This document shows positions 35,673 through 44,161 of a stretch of DNA of 45,703 nucleotides, one piece after another. Made by a program: the position numbers and the translations under genes. The DNA comes from Gammaproteobacteria bacterium (GTDB lineage: Bacteria > Pseudomonadota > Gammaproteobacteria > Thiohalomonadales > Thiohalomonadaceae), in assembly GCA_024709225.1 (NCBI GenBank), contig JANJXC010000014.1, positions 1 through 45,703 of the forward strand, given 5' to 3'. Positions within the stretch are counted from its first letter, which is position 1; the number at the start of each line of letters is the position of its first letter. The notes below the pieces were generated by a model. That model saw only the letters and a list, made by a program, of their open reading frames with translations, was not told the DNA's origin and did no database searches.

Positions 35673-37571
35673 CTACCCCTGCACCGCCTCCAGCTCCTCG
35701 CTCAGGGTAAGCCAGCGTTCCTCGGTCTCGCCCAGGGCCTGATCCAGACGGGCCTGCTCCAGCAGCAGGGTCTTGAGCCGTTCCTTGCTGCCGGCCTCGT
35801 ACACGGCCGGGTCGGCCAGCTGGTGTTGCAGTTCGGCCTTTTGGCCGTTGAGTTTTTCCATCTGGCCTTCGAGCTTTTGCAGCTCCTTGCGCAGCGGCTG
35901 CAGTCTCTGGCGCTGCTCGGCGTCGAGGCGGCGTTTTTCCTTGCGGGCGGCGGCGCTGTGTTCGCCGACGCTGCTGTCATCGCCGCTGCCTTCGCTTTGC
36001 CTGCGCCGCTCGGCCAGCCACTGGCGGTAGTCGTCGAGGTCGCCGTCGTAGTTTTCCACCTTGCCGTCGGCCACCAGCAGCAGCTGGTCGGTGACGCTGC
36101 GCAGCAGGTGGCGGTCGTGGGACACCACCACCATGGCACCCTCGTAGTCCTGCAACGCGAGGGTGAGCGCGTGGCGCATCTCCAGGTCGAGGTGGTTGGT
36201 GGGTTCGTCGAGCAGCAGCAGGTTGGGGCGCTGATACACCAGCAGGGCCAGCACCAGGCGTGCCTTTTCGCCGCCGGAGAAGGGCGCGACGGGGGCATCG
36301 GCCTGTTCACCGTGGAAGCCGAAGCCGCCGAGGAAATCACGCAGGTCCTGCTCGCGCGCTTTGGGGTCGAGGCGCTGTACGTGATTGAGCGGCGTGTCGT
36401 CGCCGCGCAGCTGTTCCAGCTGGTGCTGGGCGAAGTAGCCGATGCGCAGGTCCTGGGCCTCGGCGCGCTCCCCGGACAGTGGGGCGAGGTCGCCGGCCAT
36501 GAGCTTGATCAGGGTGGATTTGCCGGCGCCGTTGGGACCGAGCAGGCCGATGCGCTCGCCCGGGGTGAGCACCAGGTCGGTGCTGCCGATAATCTGGCGC
36601 GCGCCGTAGCCGGCGCTGACCTGCTCCAGGCGCAGCAGTTGCGCCGGCAGCTTGTGCGGGGCGCGGAAGCTGAAGTGGAACGGCGAGTCGACGTGGGCCG
36701 GGGCGATCAGCTCCATGCGCGCCAGCGCCTTGAGGCGGCTCTGCGCCTGGCGCGCCTTGGTGGCCTGGGCGCGGAAGCGGTCGACGTAGCTCTTGATGTG
36801 GGCCACCTCGCGCTGCTGCTTCTCGAAGGCGGCCTGTTGCAGCGCCAGCTTCTCGGCGCGCAGCAGCTCGAAATCGGAATAGTTGCCGGCGTACAGCGTG
36901 GCCTGCTGGTGCTCGATGTGGACGATGTGGTGCACCACGGCATCGAGGAAGTCGCGGTCGTGGGAGATCAGGATCAGGGTGCCGGGGTAGGCGCGCAGCC
37001 ATTCCTCCAGCCACAGTACGGCGTCGAGGTCGAGGTGGTTGGTGGGCTCGTCCAGCAGCAGCAGGTCGGAGCGGCACATCAGTGCCTGAGCCAGATTGAG
37101 GCGCATGCGCCAGCCGCCGGAGAAGCTGCTGACGGCGTGCTCCTCCTGGGCGGCGGTGAAGCCGAGGCCGTGCAGCAGGCGGCCGGCACGGGCGCGGGCG
37201 GTATAGCCGTCGATATTTTCCAGCCGCGCCAGCAGCTCGGCCTGGCGGGTGCCGTCGCCGGCCTGTTCGGCGCCGAGCAGTTCGGCCTGGATGGCGCGCA
37301 GTTCGCTGTCGCCGTCCATCACATAGTCCACCGCGCTGCGCTCCACCGCCGGGGTTTCCTGGGCGACGTGGGCGATGACGGTGCGCGGCGGCAGCGCCAG
37401 CTCGCCGGCATCGGGCGACAGCAGCCCGCGCAGCAGGGCGAACAGGGTGGACTTGCCGCAGCCGTTGGCCCCCACCAGGCCGACCTTCTGGCCGTGGTGC
37501 AGGGTGAGGTCGACGTGTTCCAGCAGCAGACGGGCGCCGCGGCGCAGGGAGAGATCGGTGAGTTTCAGCAT
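35673..37571 (-). CDS. yheS: ABC-F protein YheS
   Basis: Soluble twin-ATPase of the ABC-F class that acts on ribosomes. 632 aa from the ATG at 37571 (MLKLTDLSLRRGARLLLEHV); longer frames upstream are not needed. Walker A GLVGANGCGKST (about 30) and GLLGPNGAGKST (about 345); signatures SSFSGGWRMRLN and APFSGGEKARLV; Walker B LLLLDEPTNHLD twice; the inter-domain arm/linker lies at about 245-310. The C-terminal coiled coil (KEKRRLDAEQRQRLQPLRKE) is present. N-terminus and length fit YheS rather than Uup or EttA. Confidence 0.94.
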   Translation of the reverse strand: MLKLTDLSLRRGARLLLEHVDLTLHHGQKVGLVGANGCGKSTLFALLRGLLSPDAGELALPPRTVIAHVAQETPAVERSAVDYVMDGDSELRAIQAELLGAEQAGDGTRQAELLARLENIDGYTARARAGRLLHGLGFTAAQEEHAVSSFSGGWRMRLNLAQALMCRSDLLLLDEPTNHLDLDAVLWLEEWLRAYPGTLILISHDRDFLDAVVHHIVHIEHQQATLYAGNYSDFELLRAEKLALQQAAFEKQQREVAHIKSYVDRFRAQATKARQAQSRLKALARMELIAPAHVDSPFHFSFRAPHKLPAQLLRLEQVSAGYGARQIIGSTDLVLTPGERIGLLGPNGAGKSTLIKLMAGDLAPLSGERAEAQDLRIGYFAQHQLEQLRGDDTPLNHVQRLDPKAREQDLRDFLGGFGFHGEQADAPVAPFSGGEKARLVLALLVYQRPNLLLLDEPTNHLDLEMRHALTLALQDYEGAMVVVSHDRHLLRSVTDQLLLVADGKVENYDGDLDDYRQWLAERRRQSEGSGDDSSVGEHSAAARKEKRRLDAEQRQRLQPLRKELQKLEGQMEKLNGQKAELQHQLADPAVYEAGSKERLKTLLLEQARLDQALGETEERWLTLSEELEAVQG

Positions 37572-37677
37572 GGCGGCGCAGTTTACCAGTGTGTCGCGGC
37601 AGTGTGTGACCCGGTACATGGCAGAGGGCGCTTTCCTGCGCCATGCTGTATCCACAATCCGTGTGGAGGGACTCATC

Positions 37678-38082
37678 ATGCAGATGAAGCGAGCGATGTG
37701 CGGTGTACTGGCGCTGTCCCTGGCGGGCGGCAGTGTCCATGTACCGCTGGCCCAGGCAGCCCTGGTCGGCACCGAGCAGGTGGTGACGGCGGCGCAGGGG
37801 CAGGAGGCGCGGCAGCGCCTGGCGACGCTGCTGGAGCGTGAAGACGTGGCGGCCGCCCTGCAGCGCAACGGTGTGGACCCGGTCCAGGCCCGCGCCCGCG
37901 TCGACAGCCTGAGCGATGCCGAGGTGCAGCAGCTGGCCGGCCGGATCGATCAGCTGCCGGCGGGCGGTGATGTGCTGGGTCTGGCCGTCTTCGTGTTTCT
38001 GGTGCTGCTGCTCACCGATGTGCTGGGCTACACTGACATCTTCCCCTTTGTGAAAAAGACCGCCGACGGCAGCAGGAAGTAG
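37678..38082 (+). CDS. PA2779-family membrane-anchored exported protein
   Basis: 134 aa, GGAGGGA upstream of the ATG. Signal peptide MQMKRAMCGVLALSLAGGSVHVPLAQAA, a helical middle (REDVAAALQRNGVDPVQARARVDSL; AEVQQLAGRIDQLPAGG) and a C-terminal TM (VLGLAVFVFLVLLLTDVLGY) with FPFV after it. This is the PA2779 pattern, always next to a PA2778-like cysteine peptidase, as here. Likely an anchored peptide or scaffold handled by its neighbour; function unproven. Confidence 0.88.
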   Translation: MQMKRAMCGVLALSLAGGSVHVPLAQAALVGTEQVVTAAQGQEARQRLATLLEREDVAAALQRNGVDPVQARARVDSLSDAEVQQLAGRIDQLPAGGDVLGLAVFVFLVLLLTDVLGYTDIFPFVKKTADGSRK

Positions 38083-38088
38083 GCCCCG

Positions 38089-39012
38089 GTGGCTGTGCGG
38101 TATGGCGTCGGCGGGCGGATAGCGGCACTGGCCCTGCTGGTGCTGCTGTCCGGCTGCAGCACGCTGTCGCCGGCGCTCCGTCCTGCCGAGGGCCTGCCGC
38201 CGCAGGCCTATGTCGCCACCCCATTTTTTCCACAGGAAATCCATCACTGCGGCCCCGCGGCCCTGGCCGGGGCGCTGGGCGCCTCGGGTGTGGCGACCTC
38301 GCCCGAGGCGCTGGCGCCGCGGGTCTACCTGCCGGGGCGGGAGGGCAGCCTGCAGCTGGAGCTGGTGGCGGCGGCGCGTGATGCGGGGCGTATCGCCTAT
38401 GTGCTGGAGCCGGCGCTGGAGGAGGCGCTGCGCGAGGTGGCGGCGGGTAGGCCGGTGCTGGTGCTGCAGAATCTCGGCCTGTCCTGGTATCCGCGCTGGC
38501 ACTATGCCCTGCTCATCGGCTACGACCTGGAGGCAGGCAGCGTCACCCTGCACAGCGGCATCGAGCGCGATTACCTCACCTCCCTGATCACCTTCGACCG
38601 CACCTGGGCACGGGCCGGGCGCTGGGCCTTGCTGGTGCTGCCGCCGGGACAGCTGCCGGCCACGGCGCGCGAACTGCCCTATTTGGGGGCCGCTGCCGCC
38701 CTGGAGCGCACGGCCCCGGACGGCGCGGAGCTCGCCTACCGCGCCGCGCTCCAGCGCTGGCCCGCCAGTCTGGCGGCCCTCCTGGGACTGGGCAATGTCC
38801 GCTATGCGCAAGGCGATATCGCCGGCGCGGAACAGGCCTACGCTGCCGCCGTCGCCGCGCACCCCGGGTCCGCCGCCGCCCACAACAACCACGCCCATGT
38901 CCTCGCGCGTCTTGGCCGCAGGGCGGAGGCGCTGCAGGCCGCCCGCCGCGCCGTCGGGCTGGGCGGCGATACCCTGCCGGTCGCCCGCCGCACCCTGCAG
39001 GAGCTCGAATAG
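38089..39012 (+). CDS. PA2778-family C39-like cysteine peptidase lipoprotein with TPR
   Basis: 307 aa from the GTG at 38089, 6 bp after its partner. Lipobox LLSGC (about residue 21). C39-like papain-fold peptidase: Cys in QEIHHCGPAALAGALG (about 55), His in WHYALLIGYDLEAG (about 142), Asp/Ser context HSGIERDYLT. C-terminal TPR units (LAALLGLGNVRYAQGDIAGAEQAY; HNNHAHVLARLGRRAEALQAAR). Substrate unknown; the pairing with the PA2779-like protein suggests processing or export of that protein. Confidence 0.9.
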   Translation: MAVRYGVGGRIAALALLVLLSGCSTLSPALRPAEGLPPQAYVATPFFPQEIHHCGPAALAGALGASGVATSPEALAPRVYLPGREGSLQLELVAAARDAGRIAYVLEPALEEALREVAAGRPVLVLQNLGLSWYPRWHYALLIGYDLEAGSVTLHSGIERDYLTSLITFDRTWARAGRWALLVLPPGQLPATARELPYLGAAAALERTAPDGAELAYRAALQRWPASLAALLGLGNVRYAQGDIAGAEQAYAAAVAAHPGSAAAHNNHAHVLARLGRRAEALQAARRAVGLGGDTLPVARRTLQELE

Positions 39013-39196
39013 ACCGCGGTACGGTGCGGTCTTTGCCCGCCTGAAGCGTATTCCCGCCCGCCGCGGCACCACCCGCCTTCCTTGCCTTTCCCGGGATCGT
39101 GCATTAGGTTTTTTGGACGCCCGCCACTTCGGTGCCGGATGGTCGCCGCTGCTGCGCAGGCGACAGGGACGCGTCAACGACGGAGGTATTCGTCCG

Positions 39197-40471
39197 ATGA
39201 AGCAGGAAAAAGCCGAATTTCTGGGGATTCCTTCCTTCTCCTCGCCGGTGGTGGGCCGCGGCCAGGTGGCCACGCCGGAGCGCTGGCTGATGCGGCAGCT
39301 GCTGCGCAGTCTGGGGGACCCGCCGATACGGGTGCGTTTCTGGGACGGCGCCGAGATGGAGCCGGTGCCCGGCGCGGCACGCACCACCGTGGTGATCCAC
39401 GATCGTTTCGCCCTGTGGCGTCTGGTGAGCCAGCCCATGCTGCACTTCGGCGACGATTACAGCCTGGGCCGCATCGAGGTGGAGGGCGACCTGGTGGAGT
39501 TCCTCGACACCGTGTTCCGCCACATGCCGCGCGCCCGCACCAGCAGTCCGACGCGGCGCCAGTTGCTGGAGCGCCTGCAGCGGGTGCGCCGCAACACCCT
39601 GAGCGGCTCACGCGAAAACATCCATCATCACTACGACATCGGCAACAGCTTCTACCGCCTCTGGCTCGACCATGAGATGCAGTACACCTGCGCCTATTTC
39701 CCCGATCCGGCCATGACGCTGGAGGCGGCGCAACTGGCCAAGCTGGACCATGTCTGCCGCAAGCTGCAACTGAAGCCCGGCGAGACGGTGGTGGAGGCCG
39801 GCTGCGGCTGGGGCGGGCTGGCACGGCACATGGCACGCTATTACGGCGTGCGCGTGCGGGCCTACAACATCTCCACCGAGCAGGTGGCCTATGCCCGCGA
39901 GCGTGCGGTGCAGGAAGGATTGGCCGACCGCATCGAGTATGTGCTCGACGACTACCGCACCATCGCCGGCGAGTACGATGCCTTTGTCTCCGTCGGCATG
40001 CTGGAGCATGTGGGGGCCGAGCATTATCACGTGCTGGGCGGCGTCATCGACCGCGCCCTCAAGCCGGGCGGGCGCGGACTGATCCACTCCATCGGCCGCA
40101 ACCAGGCCCAGCCCATGAGTGCCTGGGCCGAGCGGCGCATCTTTCCCGGCGCCTACCCGCCGACGCTGCGCGAAATGATGATGATCTTCGAGCCCTACGC
40201 CTTCTCCGTGCTCGATGTGGAAAACCTGCGTCTGCACTACGCCAGGACGCTGGAGCATTGGCTGGAGCGTTACGAAACTCACGTCCCGCAGGTGGAGCAG
40301 ATGTTCGACGCGGCCTTTGTGCGTGCCTGGCGGCTGTATCTGGCCTCGTCCATCGCCAGTTTCACCAGCGGCAGTCTGCAGCTGTTCCAGGTGCTGTTTG
40401 CCCGGCCGCAGCACAACGCGTTGCCCTGGTCACGCGCCCACCTCTACCGCGACGATATGCACCGGGACTAG
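39197..40471 (+). CDS. Cyclopropane-fatty-acyl-phospholipid synthase family methyltransferase
   Basis: 424 aa from the ATG at 39197 (CGGAGGT upstream). SAM-binding VEAGCGWGGLARHMARYYG (about 198), substrate Cys in MQYTCAYF (about 165), catalytic Glu/His region MLEHVGAEHYH (about 272), and the C-terminal WRLYLASSIASFTSGSLQLFQVLF common to CFA synthases. It uses SAM to add a methylene across a cis double bond in membrane lipid acyl chains, or, in some homologues, makes methyl or methylene fatty acids. The FAD oxidoreductase 3 bp downstream hints that the product may be further reduced or oxidised. Confidence 0.92.
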   Translation: MKQEKAEFLGIPSFSSPVVGRGQVATPERWLMRQLLRSLGDPPIRVRFWDGAEMEPVPGAARTTVVIHDRFALWRLVSQPMLHFGDDYSLGRIEVEGDLVEFLDTVFRHMPRARTSSPTRRQLLERLQRVRRNTLSGSRENIHHHYDIGNSFYRLWLDHEMQYTCAYFPDPAMTLEAAQLAKLDHVCRKLQLKPGETVVEAGCGWGGLARHMARYYGVRVRAYNISTEQVAYARERAVQEGLADRIEYVLDDYRTIAGEYDAFVSVGMLEHVGAEHYHVLGGVIDRALKPGGRGLIHSIGRNQAQPMSAWAERRIFPGAYPPTLREMMMIFEPYAFSVLDVENLRLHYARTLEHWLERYETHVPQVEQMFDAAFVRAWRLYLASSIASFTSGSLQLFQVLFARPQHNALPWSRAHLYRDDMHRD

Positions 40472-40474
40472 GCC

Positions 40475-41605
40475 ATGGACGAACGCTGCGATGTGCTGAT
40501 TGTCGGCGGCGGCCCTGCCGGCTCCACCCTCGCCTGGCGGCTGGTGCAGGCCGGCCTGGATGTGGTGGTGCTGGATAAAAAGGATTTTCCGCGCGACAAG
40601 GTCTGCGCCGGCTGGATCACCCCGGCGGCGGTGGAGACCCTGCAGTTGGACCTGGCCGATTATGCCCAGGGCCGCACCCTGCAACCGATCCACCGTTTTC
40701 GCACCGGCCTCATCGGCGGCGACGAGGTGCTGACCGATTACGGCGCTACCGTGAGTTACGGTATCCGCCGCCGCGAGTTCGACGATTATCTGCTGCGGCG
40801 CAGCGGCGCGCGTCTGCGGCTGGGGGCTGGGCTGGAGAGCCTGATGCGCGCGGGCTGGGAATGGATCATCAACGGCCAGTTGCGCGCATCACTGGTGGTG
40901 GGGGCCGGCGGTCACTATTGTCCGGTGGCGCGCCATCTTGGTGCCGAACTGGGGCCAGAGGAGGGGCCGGTCACCGCGCAGGAGGTGGAGTTCGAACTGT
41001 CGCCGCAGCAGGCGGCGGCCTGCTCCGTCGCACCCGATACCCCGGAGCTGTTTTTCACCCCGGAGCTGGATGGTTACGGCTGGGTGTTCCGCAAGGGCAG
41101 TGTGCTCAACATCGGCCTGGGCCGTGAGGCGGGCGGCAAGCTGGGGGATGCGGTGACTTCCTTCACCGCCTGGCTGGCGCAGCAGGGCAAGATCCCTGCC
41201 GATATCCCGTCGCGCTTCCATGGCCACGCCTATCTGTTCTATCCGCAACGGCGCCCGCGGCGCGTGGTGGATGATGCGCTGCTGCTGGTCGGGGATGCCG
41301 CGGGGCTCGCCTATCCGCAAAGCGGCGAAGGCATCCGCCCTGCCGTGGAGTCGGCCCTGCTGGCGGCCGAGACCATCATTGCGGCCCGCGGCGATTACCG
41401 TGTCGCACAACTCACCCCCTATGCCGAGCGGCTCAATATCCGCTTCGGACCGCGCCAGGCCTCTCCTGCGGCAGTGCCCTGGCTACCCGCAGCGGTGAAG
41501 CGTTTTTTGGCCGGACGCCTGCTCGGCAACCCGCTGTTTACCCGTCGTGTGGTGCTGGATCGCTGGTTTCTGCACCGCGGCCAGCCGGCGTTGCGTGGCA
41601 GTTGA
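40475..41605 (+). CDS. Geranylgeranyl reductase-family FAD-dependent oxidoreductase
   Basis: 376 aa. Rossmann FAD motif DVLIVGGGPAGSTLAWRL (about residues 7-24), the group signature FPRDKVCAGWITPAA (about 40-54), and the second FAD motif ALLLVGDAAGLAYPQSGEGI (about 268-287). Family members reduce isoprenoid chains or act on hydrophobic, lipid-linked substrates. Co-directional with, and 3 bp after, the CFA-type methyltransferase, so a joint role in modifying acyl chains is plausible. Substrate not determined. Confidence 0.88.
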   Translation: MDERCDVLIVGGGPAGSTLAWRLVQAGLDVVVLDKKDFPRDKVCAGWITPAAVETLQLDLADYAQGRTLQPIHRFRTGLIGGDEVLTDYGATVSYGIRRREFDDYLLRRSGARLRLGAGLESLMRAGWEWIINGQLRASLVVGAGGHYCPVARHLGAELGPEEGPVTAQEVEFELSPQQAAACSVAPDTPELFFTPELDGYGWVFRKGSVLNIGLGREAGGKLGDAVTSFTAWLAQQGKIPADIPSRFHGHAYLFYPQRRPRRVVDDALLLVGDAAGLAYPQSGEGIRPAVESALLAAETIIAARGDYRVAQLTPYAERLNIRFGPRQASPAAVPWLPAAVKRFLAGRLLGNPLFTRRVVLDRWFLHRGQPALRGS

Positions 41606-41738
41606 GCACGGCGCGCAAAAGTTTTCGGCCTCTGCTGCGGTGGAGGGAATAAATCGCCCTGTCAGTCCATCACACATGCCGCGAGTGGGGAATTCCCCGG
41701 GCTGTGTTTTCCCTCACACTACCGTTCCCGCGCCGCCG

Positions 41739-41771
41739 TATAATTCCTCACCGGCCCGCCCGCGGCGGGCC
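41739..41771 (+). promoter_or_regulatory. -10 element and 5' hairpin upstream of the NarL-type regulator
   Basis: A perfect TATAAT at 41739-41744 (no matching -35 seen) would start transcription near 41751. Immediately after is a strong stem GGCCCGCC-CGC-GGCGGGCC (41753-41760 / 41764-41771). GAAAGGAGC, the ribosome-binding site, follows at about 41781. The mRNA would begin with a hairpin. Upstream, 41606-41738 shows nothing further. Confidence 0.5.
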
Positions 41772-41795
41772 TGTCTGTTGTGAAAGGAGCAACCC

Positions 41796-42425
41796 TTGAT
41801 TCGTGTCCTGATTGTCGATGATCACGCCATCGTACGCCGTGGTATTCGGGACATCATCGCCGACGAGACCGACATGACCGTCGTGGCCGAGGCCGCCGAC
41901 GGTGCGGAGGCGCTGGCACGCGCGCACTCCTGCGCGTGGGACGTGCTGCTGCTCGACCTGGCCATGCCCGGCATGCACGGCACCGACGTGCTGGCACGGT
42001 TGCGGCGTGAATGTCCCGGCAAGCCGGTGCTGATCGTCACCATGCACCCGGAGGAGGAGTATGGCCCGCGCCTGTTGCGTGCCGGCGCCGCCGGCTACCT
42101 CCCCAAGGAAAGCGCGCCGGACCTGTTGGTGACGGCCATTCGCCAGGTGGCGGCCGGCGAGCGCTATCTCAGCCCGCGCCTTGCTGCGCTGGTGGAAAAG
42201 AACAAATCCGCCGCAGTCGACAGGCCGATGCATGCGGTACTGTCGGAACGCGAGACCCAGGTGTTGCGTCATATCGCCAATGGCCGCGCCCTGTCGGATA
42301 TCTCCGAGCTGATGGCTCTCAGCCCCAAAACCGTCAGCACTTACCGCTACCGTCTGTTGGTGAAAATGCACATGAAGAGCAACGCCGAACTGACGCGCTA
42401 CGCGGTGGAAAACAAATTGGTATAG
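41796..42425 (+). CDS. NarL/FixJ-type response regulator
   Basis: 209 aa, TTG start (MIRVLIVDDHAIVRRGIRDI) with AAGGAG upstream. Receiver: D8, D9 acidic pair, phospho-acceptor D54 in LLLDLAMPG, K about 104 in GYLPKES. The LuxR-type HTH (SERETQVLRHIANGRALSDISELMALSPKTVSTYRYRLLVKMH, about 146-188) resembles GacA/UvrY. No cognate kinase is adjacent; the HEINNP-type kinase at 5283 is of a different kinase class and is not an expected partner. Confidence 0.93.
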   Translation: MIRVLIVDDHAIVRRGIRDIIADETDMTVVAEAADGAEALARAHSCAWDVLLLDLAMPGMHGTDVLARLRRECPGKPVLIVTMHPEEEYGPRLLRAGAAGYLPKESAPDLLVTAIRQVAAGERYLSPRLAALVEKNKSAAVDRPMHAVLSERETQVLRHIANGRALSDISELMALSPKTVSTYRYRLLVKMHMKSNAELTRYAVENKLV

Positions 42426-42473
42426 GTCCGCTGGCGCGGCCCGGCACGTACGCCAGGCCACAGCCGTGCTCGC

Positions 42474-43085
42474 TCACATGAAGCGCAAACCCGGCGGCTC
42501 TGTGCCTGCCGCGACGGTCACCGGTTCGAACGGCTCATTGTTGCGCTGCCCGTCAGCGTGGCGGGTGTAATCGCCGTGGCCGCGCGGGTGACTCTCCGGT
42601 CGCGTCAGGTACAGAAACAGGCCCAGGGCGATCAGCAGCAAGCTGGCGCTGCCGACGATCGCTACCGGGTAGCCCAGATTGCCGGCCAGTTCGAGCTGGC
42701 TGTACTTGATCACCATGATCAGGCCTTCCAGTACCAGCGCGATGCAGACCACGCCGACGAAGCGGGCAATGGAGCGGCGCACCGCTGCAAAGATGTCATC
42801 GTCATTTTCCTGCACATACTCCTTGCCGACGTTGAAGCCCAGTTCGAACGCGGCCAGCGAGATCACCGCGGCATTGATGGCGGCGATCAGGCCGGAGGTC
42901 AGTCCCTTGGGATTACTGATGGCGGCGGCAAATTCGCGCAGTGCGACGGCGGCGAAGGCGATGGACAGGGCCATGAATAACAACGAAAAGAATATGGCCA
43001 GAATGGAGCGCAACCGCGTGGTGGCGGCACCGTCGCTGGCCGTCACGCCCGGACGGCCAGGGGTTGCGAGGCTGGATATCTTCAT
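42474..43085 (-). CDS. Membrane protein, four TM, unknown
   Basis: 203 aa, not recognised. Hydrophobic segments at about 28-50 (LAIFFSLLFMALSIAFAAVAL), 60-84 (GLTSGLIAAINAAVISLAAF), 108-128 (FVGVVCIALVLEGLIMVIKY) and 138-160 (GYPVAIVGSASLLLIALGLFLYL). N-terminal cytoplasmic tail Ser/Gly-rich; C-terminal tail polar. Start MKISSLATPGRPG at 43085. A palindrome lies about 50 bp upstream of its start. Confidence 0.72.
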   Translation of the reverse strand: MKISSLATPGRPGVTASDGAATTRLRSILAIFFSLLFMALSIAFAAVALREFAAAISNPKGLTSGLIAAINAAVISLAAFELGFNVGKEYVQENDDDIFAAVRRSIARFVGVVCIALVLEGLIMVIKYSQLELAGNLGYPVAIVGSASLLLIALGLFLYLTRPESHPRGHGDYTRHADGQRNNEPFEPVTVAAGTEPPGLRFM

Positions 43086-43133
43086 GATGCGGTTTCCCTG
43101 AGTTATGGCTCAACCCGTGAGACCCGTGGCCAG

Positions 43134-43145
43134 GGAACATGTTCC
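43134..43145. promoter_or_regulatory. Palindromic operator-like site
   Basis: GGAACATGTTCC is a perfect 12-bp palindrome within CCAGGGAACATGTTCCTGGG (43130-43149), upstream of the membrane protein (start 43085) and after the rlmJ stop. No matching regulator is identified. Confidence 0.35.
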
Positions 43146-43231
43146 TGGGTCCGGCTGACGGGGCTGCCGAACCAGGAACCGGATCGCAAAATTGACAATT
43201 ACTACCGCCAACCGCACGCCGTGGGCGGCGG

Positions 43232-44074
43232 CTATTCCTTCACCAGCCAGTCCACCGCCCAGCGGCCGCGGCCGGCGCTGTCCAGGCATTGATGCAGCCA
43301 GGGCAGCAATGCCTCCAGCTGGGTGTCCAGTTGCCAGGGCGGGTTGATCAGCAGCATGCCGCTGCCGTGCATGCCGGCGGGACCGTCGTCGGGCGCAATG
43401 CACAGCTCGGCGTACAGCAGCTTGCGCATGCCGCTCTCACGCAGGCGCCGGTGCAGGCGCTCGATGCCGGGACGGTTGAGGATCGGATACCACAGCGCAA
43501 ACATGCCGCTGGGCCAGCGCGCGTGGGCATGGCCCAACGCGGTGGTGACCTGATCGAACTCGGCCTTCACTTCATAGGAGGGATCGATGAGTACCAGGCC
43601 GCGTTTTTCCTTCGGCGGCAGAAAGGCCTTCAGGCCCTGATAGCCATCCTGGTGATGCACCGCCACCTGATGATCGCCGGCGAACTCCTGTTTCAGCAGC
43701 GGTACGTCGCTGCCGTGCAGTTCGCACAGCACCATGCGATCGTGGGCGCGCAGGAAGTGGCGCGCGATGCGCGGCGAGCCGGGGTAGTAGTGCAGCTTGT
43801 CGTCGGGATTCAAGGTGCGCACGGCATCGAGATACGGCAGGGCCTGTTCCGGCACATTGTCCCGGTGCCACAGGCGCGCGATGCCGTCGCGCCATTCGTC
43901 GGTCTTCTGCGCCTCGGCGGCGCGCAGGTCGTAGCGGCCGACACCGGCATGGGTCTCCAGATAACAGAACGGCGCCTCCTTGCGCGTCAGCGCCTGCATC
44001 AGCAGGGCCAGCACCGAGTGCTTGAGGATGTCGCCGTGATTGCCGGCGTGATAGGCGTGTCGATAGCTAAGCAT
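43232..44074 (-). CDS. rlmJ: 23S rRNA (adenine2030-N6)-methyltransferase RlmJ
   Basis: 280 aa, full length. MLSYRHAYHAGNHGDILKHS start is the RlmJ signature; SAM/target residues in YLETHAGVGRYDL (about 40-50); catalytic DPSYEV (IDPSYEVKAEF, about 165); LLINPPWQLD near 238. Methylates A2030 of 23S rRNA. Downstream of purT on the minus strand, separated by a hairpin repeat. Confidence 0.97.
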   Translation of the reverse strand: MLSYRHAYHAGNHGDILKHSVLALLMQALTRKEAPFCYLETHAGVGRYDLRAAEAQKTDEWRDGIARLWHRDNVPEQALPYLDAVRTLNPDDKLHYYPGSPRIARHFLRAHDRMVLCELHGSDVPLLKQEFAGDHQVAVHHQDGYQGLKAFLPPKEKRGLVLIDPSYEVKAEFDQVTTALGHAHARWPSGMFALWYPILNRPGIERLHRRLRESGMRKLLYAELCIAPDDGPAGMHGSGMLLINPPWQLDTQLEALLPWLHQCLDSAGRGRWAVDWLVKE

Positions 44075-44080
44075 CTTTTC

Positions 44081-44156
44081 TCAAATTCAAAATTTAAAAC
44101 TCAAAATTCAAGATTGAACATTCTGGGGTTCAATTTTGAATCTTGAATTTTGAATG
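44081..44156. repeat. Inverted repeat of ATTCAAAA/TTTTGAAT words, rlmJ-purT
   Basis: The left arm (44081-44118) consists of TCAAATTCAAAATTTAAAAC then TCAAAATTCAAGATTGAA. The right arm (44128-44156) consists of GGTTCAATTTTGAATCTTGA then ATTTTGAAT. The arms are complementary, with 7-8-nt steps (TTGAATC, TTGAATT), sharing GAATCTT with the 35616 array. It occupies the gap between purT and rlmJ. Confidence 0.8.
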
Positions 44157-44161
44157 GATGT

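Noticed and set aside
36337-39438. Long antisense open frame (1033 codons) on the minus strand
   Set aside because: It overlaps yheS in another frame and the opposite strand of the PA2779/PA2778 pair and CFA gene. The protein is low-complexity (R, G, P, A), a common high-GC shadow.
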